The translations under genes and the position numbers were made by a program. A stretch of DNA of 64,000 nucleotides from Mycobacterium seoulense (GTDB taxonomy: Bacteria > Actinomycetota > Actinomycetes > Mycobacteriales > Mycobacteriaceae): positions 2,542,001 to 2,606,000 of the forward strand of contig NZ_AP022582.1 in assembly GCF_010731595.1 (NCBI RefSeq), written 5' to 3'. Under the pieces are notes generated by a model. That model saw only the letters and a list, made by a program, of their open reading frames with translations. It had not been told where the DNA came from and ran no database searches. Shown here one piece after another: positions 26,617 through 37,610 of this stretch (the first letter of the stretch is position 1; every line of letters starts with the position of its first letter).

Positions 26617-26635
26617 GTGGTAACGTCATTACCAC
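26617..26635. promoter_or_regulatory. 19-bp palindrome GTGGTAA-CGTCA-TTACCAC
   Basis: A perfect 7-base inverted repeat lies between the TetR-hotdog gene and the amidohydrolase, 37 bases before the amidohydrolase start. Size and symmetry fit a TetR operator. The neighbouring TetR-hotdog protein is the obvious candidate to bind it. Confidence 0.7.
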
Positions 26636-26672
26636 CTACAGAGAATTCAAGACTTCTCCCAAGGAGATCGCC

Positions 26673-27878
26673 ATGCCGTCTCGCGAACTTTCCTTCCCCG
26701 TGTTCGACGCGGACAACCACATGTACGAGCCGCAGGAGGCGCTGACCAAGTTCCTGCCGGACAACCGCAAGAACGTCATCGACTACGTGCAGGTCCGCGG
26801 CCGCACCAAGATCGTGGTGCGCGGCCACATCAGCGAGTACATCCCCAATCCCACGTTCGAGGTGGTGGCACGCCCCGGCGCCCAGGAGGACTACTTCCGC
26901 AACGGCGCGCAAGGCAAGAGCTATCGCGAGATCCTGGGCGAGCCGATGAAGGCCATCCCCGCCTTCCGCGAACCCGGTGCCCGGCTGGAGGTCATGGACG
27001 AGCTCGGCATCGACTACGCCCTGATGTTCCCCACCCTGGCCAGCCTGGTCGAGGAGCGCATGAAGGACGACCCGGAGATGACCCACGACGTCATCCATGC
27101 GCTCAACCAATGGATGTACGAGCAGTGGTCCTTCAACTACCAGGACCGCATCTTCGCCACCCCGGTCATTACCCTGCCGATCGTCGACCGCGCGCTCGAA
27201 GAGCTTCAGTGGTGCCTCGAGCGCGGCGCGCGCACCGTGCTGGTGCGCCCCGCGCCGGTGCCCGGCTACAAGGGCAGCCGCTCGTTCGGGCTCGAGGAGT
27301 TCGACCCGTTCTGGCAGGCCTGCATCAAGGCCGAGATCCCCGTCTCGATGCACGCCTCGGACAGTGGGTACTCCGAATTCGCCAACGTCTGGGAACCCGG
27401 CGACGAGTTCCTGCCGTTCAAGCCGACCGCCTTCCGCAGCTTCGCGATGGGCCACCGGCCGATCTTGGACGCGATGGGCGCGCTGGTGTGCCACGGCGCG
27501 CTGTCGCGCAACCCCGCGCTGCGCATCCTGTCGATCGAAAACGGCGCCGACTGGGTGCCGGATCTGTTCAAGGGCCTCAAGGGCGTCTACAAGAAGATGC
27601 CGCAGTCGTTCAGCGAGGATCCGGTCGAGGCGTTCAAGCGCTGCGTCTACATCACCCCGTTCTGGGAGGACCGGTTCACCGAGATCGTCAAGATGGTGGG
27701 CACCGACCGCGTACTCTTCGGCTCCGACTGGCCGCATCCCGAAGGCCTGAAGGACCCCATCTCCTTCGTCGACGAGCTCACCGACTTCGACGAGGCGGAC
27801 GTCGCCAAGATCATGGGCGGCAACCTGATGAAGCTGATGAAGGTCTCCTCGCCGGCGAAGAAGCCGGTCTCAGCCTGA
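26673..27878 (+). CDS. Amidohydrolase family metal enzyme
   Basis: This 401-residue TIM-barrel protein of the amidohydrolase_2 group (ACMSD and related decarboxylases or hydrolases) keeps the metal site: DADNHMYEP at the N-terminus, SMHASDSG in the middle and FGSDWPHPEG near the C-terminus. It could cleave a C-C or C-N bond in a ring-derived intermediate. The RBS AGGAG is at 26662-26666, giving a firm start at 26673. The operator-like palindrome at 26617-26635 suggests control by the upstream TetR-hotdog protein. Confidence 0.9.
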   Translation: MPSRELSFPVFDADNHMYEPQEALTKFLPDNRKNVIDYVQVRGRTKIVVRGHISEYIPNPTFEVVARPGAQEDYFRNGAQGKSYREILGEPMKAIPAFREPGARLEVMDELGIDYALMFPTLASLVEERMKDDPEMTHDVIHALNQWMYEQWSFNYQDRIFATPVITLPIVDRALEELQWCLERGARTVLVRPAPVPGYKGSRSFGLEEFDPFWQACIKAEIPVSMHASDSGYSEFANVWEPGDEFLPFKPTAFRSFAMGHRPILDAMGALVCHGALSRNPALRILSIENGADWVPDLFKGLKGVYKKMPQSFSEDPVEAFKRCVYITPFWEDRFTEIVKMVGTDRVLFGSDWPHPEGLKDPISFVDELTDFDEADVAKIMGGNLMKLMKVSSPAKKPVSA

Positions 27879-27955
27879 CCGGCCGTCGGTGCCTGACGGT
27901 TCGGCATCGGCGAAGACGAGGCCACCCCGAGTTGGCCTGCGGCGCTGCAGTTCTG

Positions 27956-27973
27956 CCCGGTTCAGGCCGGGCG
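27956..27973 (+). terminator. Possible hairpin GCCCGG-N6-CCGGGC
   Basis: A 6-base GC stem with a 6-base loop lies 78 bases after the amidohydrolase stop. There is no U-tract, which is common in mycobacteria, so a terminator role is only possible. Confidence 0.3.
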
Positions 27974-28037
27974 CATCCCGCAGCCCGAAATGGGTATACG
28001 CCACCGTGGGGTCGCGGGCAGAGCGACGGGAGTACAG

Positions 28038-28421
28038 ATGAGCGTGGCATCGCAGGGACGGGCGCCGATCGCGATCGACGCCGACGTCGAGTTTCTGACC
28101 CGGCAAATCGAGGCCCTCGAAGCGTTGGGCCGCAAGGATTCGGTCGATGAGGGCGAAGTTTACGACGTCAGCGTTCGGTGGGGTGTCGCATTGGCCGGGC
28201 GCCTGCCGAGGCTGGTGCACTACAGCTCGCTGGGGCTACTCGACGACGCGGACCGGCACCGGTTCGAGTCGTTGTGCACCGGACTCCGCGGGGTTTCCGG
28301 GCTCGCCGAGAAGTTGGGTCTGCCGCGCCCGGTGCTACCCGGTGACGAGGTCGCGCCGAAAAAGCGGCACCACCAATTCAGGATGCCGTTGCGTTCTTCG
28401 AAGCGAAGGTCCCAAGGCTGA
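28038..28421 (+). CDS. Hypothetical protein
   Basis: This 127-residue protein has no family that I recognise. It is helical and charged in its first half (VEFLTRQIEALEALGRKDSV) and has a very basic C-terminus (KKRHHQFRMPLRSSKRRSQ). No signal peptide or membrane segment is seen. The start is ATG at 28038 with GGGAG about 7 bases upstream, rather than the ATG at 27990. The last 44 bases overlap the convergent zinc-ribbon gene. Confidence 0.6.
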   Translation: MSVASQGRAPIAIDADVEFLTRQIEALEALGRKDSVDEGEVYDVSVRWGVALAGRLPRLVHYSSLGLLDDADRHRFESLCTGLRGVSGLAEKLGLPRPVLPGDEVAPKKRHHQFRMPLRSSKRRSQG

Positions 28422-28683
28422 GAAATTCCTTCTCCGGCAACACGATCCCGGTTCGGGGCTGGGGGCAATCCGGGTTGCGGCAGGTGAGCGCGACCATGTA
28501 GGCGTCATCGTCCTCGTTGAGGAACAGGAATCCAAGGTAGAGGGCGTGACCGACGTCGAAGTCGGCGCCGCCGCACACCCCGCAGTGCCCGCCCTTGGCG
28601 GTAACGTTTTCCAGAACGCGGTGCCGGGCAGCGGAATTCAGGTCGATCAGCTCCGGCCGCACCATCGGATCGCCATCGGTCAT
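28378..28683 (-). CDS. Small zinc-ribbon-like protein
   Basis: This 101-residue protein has two Cys pairs, HCGVCGG and CRNPDCPQP, consistent with one structural zinc, and an acidic strand between (LFLNEDDDAYMVAL). The function is unknown. The start ATG at 28683 comes one base after the stop of the molybdopterin oxidoreductase gene, so it is the last gene of that operon. Its location suggests an accessory or assembly role for the molybdoenzyme, which is inference only. Confidence 0.7.
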   Translation of the reverse strand: MTDGDPMVRPELIDLNSAARHRVLENVTAKGGHCGVCGGADFDVGHALYLGFLFLNEDDDAYMVALTCRNPDCPQPRTGIVLPEKEFLSLGTFASKNATAS

Positions 28684-28684
28684 G

Positions 28685-30178
28685 TCAAATCTCCACGTCC
28701 TTGTCGTAGTGGACATGGTCTTCACGCCAGCCGCCCAGCCCCTTGCCGATGCCGGAATAGTCGTTGACGAACTCGATCCCATTGATCCACTTGACCATCT
28801 TGAAGCCGACCTGCGTCTCCACCCGCAACCGCAGCGGGGCACCATGTTTGATGGGCAAGGGCCGGCCGTTCATCTCGTAGGCCAGCAGCGTCTGCGGCTT
28901 ATAGGCCAGTTCGAGGTCCATCACCTCGTAGAACTGTCCTCCCGGTGTCTCTGCGGCGGGTTCGTCGCGGCCGGTGTCCTGCATGCTGAGGAAGCAGATG
29001 TACTTGGCTTGCGGCAACGGCCGCACGACATCGGCCAACTGGGCCAGCGGAATTCCGCTCCACTCGCCGATGCTGGTCCAGCCTTGCACGCAGTTGTGCA
29101 TCGTCCGCTGCGTTTGCCGTTCGGCGAGCGCGCGCAGCGCGGCCAGGTCCAGTGTCACCGGATTTTCGACGAGCCCACCGACCGGTAGCCGCCAGTCGAC
29201 GAAGTTGTGGACCGCCATCACCTTGTATTCGGTGCTGGCGGGCGGCTTTCCGTTCACCCGGTGATCCTTGGTCAACCTGCGAACCGGATAGTCCTGCCGC
29301 GAATTCAGCGGACGCAGCAGAAGCAGGCGTGCGCCGGTGACCACGGCGCCCAGGATGCGGTGCACCTGGACGGGGTGGTGCAGGCTCCATTTGGTGGCGG
29401 CGACGTGGATGGCGATGATCACCCCGACGATGATCAGCGACAGCGCCGTCGCCCAGTTGATGTTGCGGACAGAGCCGAAGATCATCGACGCCGTCAGTTG
29501 GCCCCAGCCCCAGAAGAAGATCATCGACAGGTGAATCACGATGAAGACGACGAAGGCCAGCAACCCCAGGAAATGCAGGCTCCGCGCCCATTGCCGGCCA
29601 CCCCACATCCGCACGTACCAGGGGAAGCGGGCCTCGATCGCCGGTGACTGCGCGGCCCCGGTCAGGATCTGGAAGGGCGCGAGGAGGAAAACGACGCCGG
29701 CATAGGTCAGCTTCTGGATGGCGTCCAAGGGCTCACCGGGCAGCAGCGGCGGCAGGTTGAACGACATGTACGTGACGATGTCGTTGGCGGCCTCGGGAAA
29801 GATCGACCACGAGTACGGCCAGTACCGGTGCCATTGACCGGTCGCGAAAAGCAGGACGTAGTACGACAGCCCGAGCAGAATCCAGCAGATCACCGAGAAG
29901 AAGTGCCAATGGCGCCCCATGCCCAATTTCTTGTGACCGGGCAGCGCCACCAGTGAGCTGTAGGACTCCTCTTCGTCGAGCGTGTCATACAGCCGGTTGC
30001 GCGGCATGACCTTGCGGGTGAAGCGCGCCCATTCGCTGCCGGGTTTGCTGTCGTCGTGCCAGTACAGCTTGGGGTGGGTGCCGAGGATCTCGATGCCGCT
30101 ACGGATCATCAGCGTGACGAACAAGACGTTGAGCCAGTGGTCCACTCGCAGCCACACCGGGTAGTCGAGGGTCGTCAT
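28685..30178 (-). CDS. Membrane cytochrome b fused to a sulfite-oxidase-type molybdopterin domain
   Basis: The 497 residues fall in two parts. Residues 1-300 form a multi-pass cytochrome b-like membrane domain with His-rich segments (RVDHWLNVLFVT, GRHWHFFSVICW, FIVIHLSMIFFW, IIAIHVAATKW) that could ligate two b hemes. Residues about 325-497 are an Oxidored_molyb domain with the molybdenum-ligating Cys in MHNCVQGWTSIGEW. In the usual YedY/YedZ (MsrP/MsrQ) systems these are separate proteins. No Tat signal precedes the Mo domain. It would move electrons between the quinone pool and an unknown substrate. It lies between the zinc-ribbon and membrane-protein genes. Confidence 0.88.
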   Translation of the reverse strand: MTTLDYPVWLRVDHWLNVLFVTLMIRSGIEILGTHPKLYWHDDSKPGSEWARFTRKVMPRNRLYDTLDEEESYSSLVALPGHKKLGMGRHWHFFSVICWILLGLSYYVLLFATGQWHRYWPYSWSIFPEAANDIVTYMSFNLPPLLPGEPLDAIQKLTYAGVVFLLAPFQILTGAAQSPAIEARFPWYVRMWGGRQWARSLHFLGLLAFVVFIVIHLSMIFFWGWGQLTASMIFGSVRNINWATALSLIIVGVIIAIHVAATKWSLHHPVQVHRILGAVVTGARLLLLRPLNSRQDYPVRRLTKDHRVNGKPPASTEYKVMAVHNFVDWRLPVGGLVENPVTLDLAALRALAERQTQRTMHNCVQGWTSIGEWSGIPLAQLADVVRPLPQAKYICFLSMQDTGRDEPAAETPGGQFYEVMDLELAYKPQTLLAYEMNGRPLPIKHGAPLRLRVETQVGFKMVKWINGIEFVNDYSGIGKGLGGWREDHVHYDKDVEI

Positions 30179-30191
30179 ACCTGAACTCCAC

Positions 30192-30692
30192 TCAGTCGTA
30201 CCACTGCTGCCGTTGCGGGTAAGCCACGTTGATTCCGGACAGCACCGTCGTGTGCACCACGACGAAGCCCGCGGCGAACACGAGAGCGAACGTGCCCGGC
30301 GCCAAGTCCCATCGGCCGGTCAACGCTTCCAGTCCGGGCAGGGTGACCCATCGGCTGACCAGGTAGCCGGCGAGAAAGGTCAGGCACACCAAACTGCCCA
30401 GATACCAGCCCGCCTCGGGGACACGCGGTTTGCGGGCGAGCATCATCGCGGCCGCGGCCGCCAGGCAACAGATCGTCAGCAGAGCCACGTAGCCCGCGAA
30501 GTACGCCGGCACCCCCGGTTGCGTGGTCACGAGGTAGAGATGGACGGCCACCAGGCCCGCCAGGAGCGATCCGCCCAATGCGGTCACGGCTCGGGGCATA
30601 TTGAAGGCGACCCAGCCGTTCAGGGTGAGCACGGGCGCGGTCATGACGCTTCGCCAGGCCGGGATCAAACGCCGGGGGACCACATTGACCAT
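30192..30692 (-). CDS. Four-helix integral membrane protein
   Basis: This 166-residue protein has about four transmembrane segments (ALGGSLLAGLVAVHLYLV, AGYVALLTICCLAAAAAMML, GSLVCLTFLAGYLVS, FALVFAAGFVVVHTTVL) with conserved-looking His in two of them. I do not recognise the family. It lies 13 bases upstream of the cytochrome b-molybdoenzyme gene on the same strand and is probably a subunit or quinone-interaction partner. The start is ATG at 30692; an internal ATG at 30644 is possible. Confidence 0.7.
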   Translation of the reverse strand: MVNVVPRRLIPAWRSVMTAPVLTLNGWVAFNMPRAVTALGGSLLAGLVAVHLYLVTTQPGVPAYFAGYVALLTICCLAAAAAMMLARKPRVPEAGWYLGSLVCLTFLAGYLVSRWVTLPGLEALTGRWDLAPGTFALVFAAGFVVVHTTVLSGINVAYPQRQQWYD

Positions 30693-30714
30693 GGCCGCGT
30701 GATACCCGCGCCGA

Positions 30715-30743
30715 GTAATTACAAACCGTCCTGGTTTAATTAC
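30715..30743. promoter_or_regulatory. Long imperfect dyad upstream of the molybdoenzyme operon
   Basis: GTAATTAC at 30715-30722 begins an inverted repeat that ends at 30743, with the inner arms AAACC and GGTTT separated by GTCCT. It lies 23 bases before the membrane-protein start, is AT-rich and probably contains an operator over the promoter. Confidence 0.55.
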
Positions 30744-30899
30744 CGGGCTGGATCTGAGCGCGGCTCAGCCGCACGCCACGCGAGGAAAATGGTTGCACTG
30801 AGCACCCGGACGCCATTGATATTCTTGATGCCTGCGCCTGGCGCGAGCTCAGCGCTTTATGACCAGCTTGCGGGACTCGGTCCGAGAAAGGGTCCGTAG

Positions 30900-34116
<3,217 letters not shown>

Positions 34117-34120
<4 letters not shown>

Positions 34121-35259
34121 CTGTTGCAACGACCCGCCTTCTCGTGCTCGTACACACGCAGGTTGTGTTCCTCGGGTGTCCCGAACATGGAGCGGTACAA
34201 CGTGATCCGGCGCAGGTAGAGATGCAGGTCGTGTTCCCAGGTGACACCGATTCCGCCGTGCATCTGCACGCAGGCCTGGACGATCTGGCCGGCCATCTCC
34301 CCCACGTACGACTTGGCGATGCTGGCCGACAGGCCCGCCCCGGGACAGTTCGCGGCCACGTCGGCGACCGCCGCGGCCGTGGTGGCCCGGCAGGCCTCCA
34401 GCCACAGCTTCATGTCGGCGAACTTGTGTTTGAGTGCCTGGTAGGACGCCAGCGGCCGTCCGAAGGTATGCCGGTCCAGCGCCCACCGGACGGTCAGGTC
34501 GAACACCGTCTGCAGGATGCCGACCACCTCGGCGCACTGCAGGGTCTGGGCGATCTGGCCCTGCCGGTCGACCAGCGCGGGGGTCTCGGCGGGCGTGCCG
34601 ACGGCCGCCGATCGCTCCACCACGACACCGTCGAAACGCGCCCGGGCGTATTGCTTGACCAGATCGATCGACTGCTGCGCCTCGATCGTGACCCCCGGCG
34701 CATCCGTGGGGACCAGAAACTGGCGCAGCTCGTCCCCGCAGCGCGCCACCACCAGCAGCAGCGCGCTCTGCGCGCCGGCCTCCACCCGGTCCTTGATCCC
34801 GTCGATGCGGTAGCCCGAATCGGTTGGGGTGGCCGTGACCGACGGATTCAACGGCGCCCAGCCCCGGCCCGGTTCCGAAACCGCCCAGGACGCCACGGTT
34901 TCACCGGACATCAAGGCCTCGATGGTGGCGGTGTGCTCCTGGCGGTCGGCGCTCTCGGCGAGTGCGGCGAGCACGACGCTGACCGGATACAACGGCCCGG
35001 GCGCGACCGTCTTCCCGAGCAGTTCGGCGACCGTGGCCAGATCCGCCAGGCCGTTGTCCGAGACGCTGCCGCCGCCCAATTCCTCGGGCACCAACAGCCC
35101 GGTCCAGCCGAGTTCGGCGGCGCGCCGCCACCACGCCGGATCGAACGACTCCCCCGCGGCGTGCAACTCGCGCACGCGGCGCAGCGGCGCTTCCTTTTCC
35201 AAGAAAGCTTGGGTTGTCGAGGTGAACAGCGTCTTTTCGGGAGAGTCGAGTGTCGTCAT
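34117..35259 (-). CDS. Acyl-CoA dehydrogenase, partner subunit (FadE-like)
   Basis: The 380 residues show the ACAD C-terminal signature (DRHTFGRPLASYQALKHKFA, then VQACVQMHGGIGVTWEHDLH). The flavin strand reads SWAVSEPGRGW in place of SEPEAGSD, so this is a diverged subunit expected to pair with the downstream ACAD. The start is ATG at 35259 with AGAGG about 5 bases upstream. The motif TACGGTAA with its dyad at 35309-35325 lies 50 bases upstream. Confidence 0.9.
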
Positions 35260-35308
35260 GCTGCCTCTCGTCCGAATTCGCCGGCGTTTCGATGGTAGCA
35301 ACGGGCGC

Positions 35309-35325
35309 TACGGTAAGAGATACCG
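35309..35325. promoter_or_regulatory. TACGGTAA motif with CGGTA-N5-TACCG dyad upstream of the ACAD pair
   Basis: TACGGTAA occupies 35309-35316, and the inverted half TACCG is at 35321-35325. It is 50 bases before the ACAD start at 35259, between that gene and the esterase-fold gene. The same 8-mer occurs upstream of several other island operons. Confidence 0.55.
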
Positions 35326-35352
35326 GAGTCGCGTCGGTAGCTCTGCCGACCG

Positions 35353-36324
35353 CTACATGGCGAACACACGGCGCAGGGAGCGCGCGTGCAGGGCCCGGTT
35401 CTCCTGCGAAACGACCCAGTCGGGAACCAGTGAGTCGAAGCCGTTGAATGCGGCTGCGATGACGTGCAATTCGGTGTGCACGTAGGCGTGCAGCAGCCTG
35501 TTCGCATAGTCGATCGCTTCGTCGCGGCACGGATCGATCTCCGCGCAGCTGATGAACGTGGGCGGCAGGCCCTCGAGGTTCGCCCGGTGCGCGGGGACGT
35601 GTTGACCGGTGGCGCTCGCGTGCCCGAGGTAGTGACCCCACGCCCGGCTCACCGCCGGCCCGTTGAGCCCCGGCGTGCGCTGGAACTCACGCCGCGACTG
35701 GGTGGCATCGGAGTCGAGCATCGGCTGGTGCAGGATCTGCACCAGGATCTGCGGGCCCTCGTCGTCGAACATGCGCTGACTGAGGCCCGCGACCAGCGCG
35801 GCACCCGCGTCCCGCCCCATCACCGCGATGCGGTTGACATCCACGTCCAGCTCGGCGCAATTGCGGATCGCGTAATAAAAGCCCGCCTCTATGTCGTCCA
35901 ACGCCGCCGGGCAGGGATGTTCCGGCGCGAGCCGGTAGTCGACCGATATCAGCAGGCAACCGCCTTCTCTGGCCAGCTCCACGCATTGCGCGTGATCCGT
36001 GTCGAGGTTGCCGGTCACGAAGCCACCGCCGTGGGCGTACAGGACAAGGGGGGAACCCGAGTCCGCTCGGTCGAGGTCGGGGCCCCGGTAGAGGCGAAGC
36101 TTCAGCTGATGGCCGCCCGGGCCGGCGATCGTGCGCGTCTCGATGGCCACACCGGCGGTGTCGGCTGCCGTGGCGCGCTCGGCGGCGAGCCGGTCGGCGT
36201 GCTCGCGTTCGGCGGGCAATGTCTCGGCGCGGAATTCGACGACGCCCAGCGCGGCTGCCACCTCCCGAAGCACCGGGTCGATCCGGGTAAGGCCCTGCGG
36301 CCGCGACAGATTCGTCTGTGTCAT
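35353..36324 (-). CDS. HSL-type alpha/beta-hydrolase fold protein lacking catalytic Ser and His
   Basis: The 323 residues have the hormone-sensitive-lipase layout with an intact oxyanion motif (LYAHGGGFVTG) and the acid residue D264 in EIDPCRDEA. The nucleophile elbow, normally GDSAG, is GRDAG (Asp at residue 172, codon 35811-35809), and the usual His before GF is Asn 294 (AAFNGFDSL, codon 35445-35443). Both changes are plain in the DNA and there is no frameshift. It is probably a binding protein or regulator rather than an esterase. The start is ATG at 36324. Confidence 0.9.
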   Translation of the reverse strand: MTQTNLSRPQGLTRIDPVLREVAAALGVVEFRAETLPAEREHADRLAAERATAADTAGVAIETRTIAGPGGHQLKLRLYRGPDLDRADSGSPLVLYAHGGGFVTGNLDTDHAQCVELAREGGCLLISVDYRLAPEHPCPAALDDIEAGFYYAIRNCAELDVDVNRIAVMGRDAGAALVAGLSQRMFDDEGPQILVQILHQPMLDSDATQSRREFQRTPGLNGPAVSRAWGHYLGHASATGQHVPAHRANLEGLPPTFISCAEIDPCRDEAIDYANRLLHAYVHTELHVIAAAFNGFDSLVPDWVVSQENRALHARSLRRVFAM

Positions 36325-36461
36325 ACCTTCTCATCTTCCGGCTCATGAATGCGGGCTCGTCCGGTGCCGGCACGGTGCCGCGCCGGAAACCCTCTTCAAC
36401 GTAGACCTGCGAATCCGTGCGGTGAAGGATGAGGTGCTTCTCGCTTGAGCGTGGGCCAGAT

Positions 36462-37610
36462 TCACCGTTCTCCGGGGAGCGCCTTGACGGTCGCCGGCAG
36501 CCCGTAGAGAGCGGTCGCGTTGCCGCGCATGATCCGCTCGCGCTGGTCGGCCGGGAATCGGTTGATCGCGTAGGCCGGCGAGTCGTAGCTCCAATGCGGG
36601 TAGTCCGTCGAGAACATCAGGTTGTCGCCCAGGTCCATCATCTCCAGGTACTCCCGGAACTGCACGGTGCCGGCGTCTTCGAGCGGCTGGGTGGTGAACC
36701 GAACATGTTCTCGCACATACTCCGACGGGCGGCGCCGCACATGCGGCAGGTCGCCGCGGCGGGCTTCCCAGATGCGGTCCATCCGCGACATCACCGGCAT
36801 CGCCCACGTAAAACCACCTTCGACGAACACCACCCGCAGCTCGGGGTGGCGGTCGAACGCGCCGTCGAACACCAGGCTCATCAGGTGCGAGACGTACAGC
36901 AGCGGCCAGGAGGCGAAGAAGTCGTGCCAGTGCGCGGGATTGCCGACCGGGTACAGCGGAATGAGCTCGAACGGCGTCTGCCCCATCAGGTGGGTGGCCA
37001 CCGGGAAACCGTTGCGCGCCGCCGCTTCGTAGAGAGGGTCGAAATGCGGGTTACCGAAGGGGATCCCGCGGGTCTGCGGTGTCATCAGCACCTGGGCCAT
37101 GTACGGATGCCCCGCCCATCGTTCGACCTCGCGGCCGGCCTGCTCCGGGGTCTGCGCGCTGACGCTGATCGATCCCCGCCAGCGGCCGTGCCAGTTGTAC
37201 TTGTCCAGCCAGACATCGGCGAGCCAGTCGTTATAGGTCGATTTGAGAACGTGTTCGGCCTGCGGCAGCTGCGCGTCGCACATCGGCTCGAGCGTCGCGA
37301 TGCTCACGCCGGCGTCGAGCAGCAACTGCTTGGCGGCGAAATCCGGGTCGCTGCCGGCGACCCCGCCACCGGGCGGGGCTGCGTCGAGGCGCAACGACAT
37401 CGTCTTGTATGAATCGGGGGTGTCATAGAAGTGCGGCACGGGGCTCACCGCGTTGCCCGTCGGCCAGATCTTGTCGACCCATTCGGCGGGCGCGTAGGAC
37501 TTCAGCACGTCGGCCGAGACCGGCAACGGGTGCACGTCGGTGTCGACGATGGTGACCGCTATTTCTTCGTCATGACCCGTCGTCGAGCCGACCCGTTCGA
37601 TGGTCGTCAT
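36462..37610 (-). CDS. Amidohydrolase family metal enzyme
   Basis: The 382-residue amidohydrolase_2 protein keeps the metal ligands: VDTDVHPLP (D-x-H) at the N-terminus, ATHLMGQTP in the barrel and MFSTDYPHWSYDSP near the end. It probably hydrolyses or decarboxylates a ring-opened intermediate. The start is ATG at 37610, overlapping the stop of its tandem paralogue (ATGA). It is the last gene of a coupled unit of Rieske ferredoxin, amidohydrolase and amidohydrolase. Confidence 0.9.
   Translation of the reverse strand: MTTIERVGSTTGHDEEIAVTIVDTDVHPLPVSADVLKSYAPAEWVDKIWPTGNAVSPVPHFYDTPDSYKTMSLRLDAAPPGGGVAGSDPDFAAKQLLLDAGVSIATLEPMCDAQLPQAEHVLKSTYNDWLADVWLDKYNWHGRWRGSISVSAQTPEQAGREVERWAGHPYMAQVLMTPQTRGIPFGNPHFDPLYEAAARNGFPVATHLMGQTPFELIPLYPVGNPAHWHDFFASWPLLYVSHLMSLVFDGAFDRHPELRVVFVEGGFTWAMPVMSRMDRIWEARRGDLPHVRRRPSEYVREHVRFTTQPLEDAGTVQFREYLEMMDLGDNLMFSTDYPHWSYDSPAYAINRFPADQRERIMRGNATALYGLPATVKALPGER

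Noticed and set aside
34121-34537. Longer start for the ACAD ending at 32876
   Set aside because: The extension overlaps the upstream ACAD gene in another frame and shows no conserved sequence; ATG 34120 overlaps the upstream stop as ATGA.
35353-36324. Frameshifted or broken esterase pseudogene
   Set aside because: The frame is intact, of full length and with normal codon use; only the catalytic residues differ, so I call it a coding gene for a non-catalytic protein.
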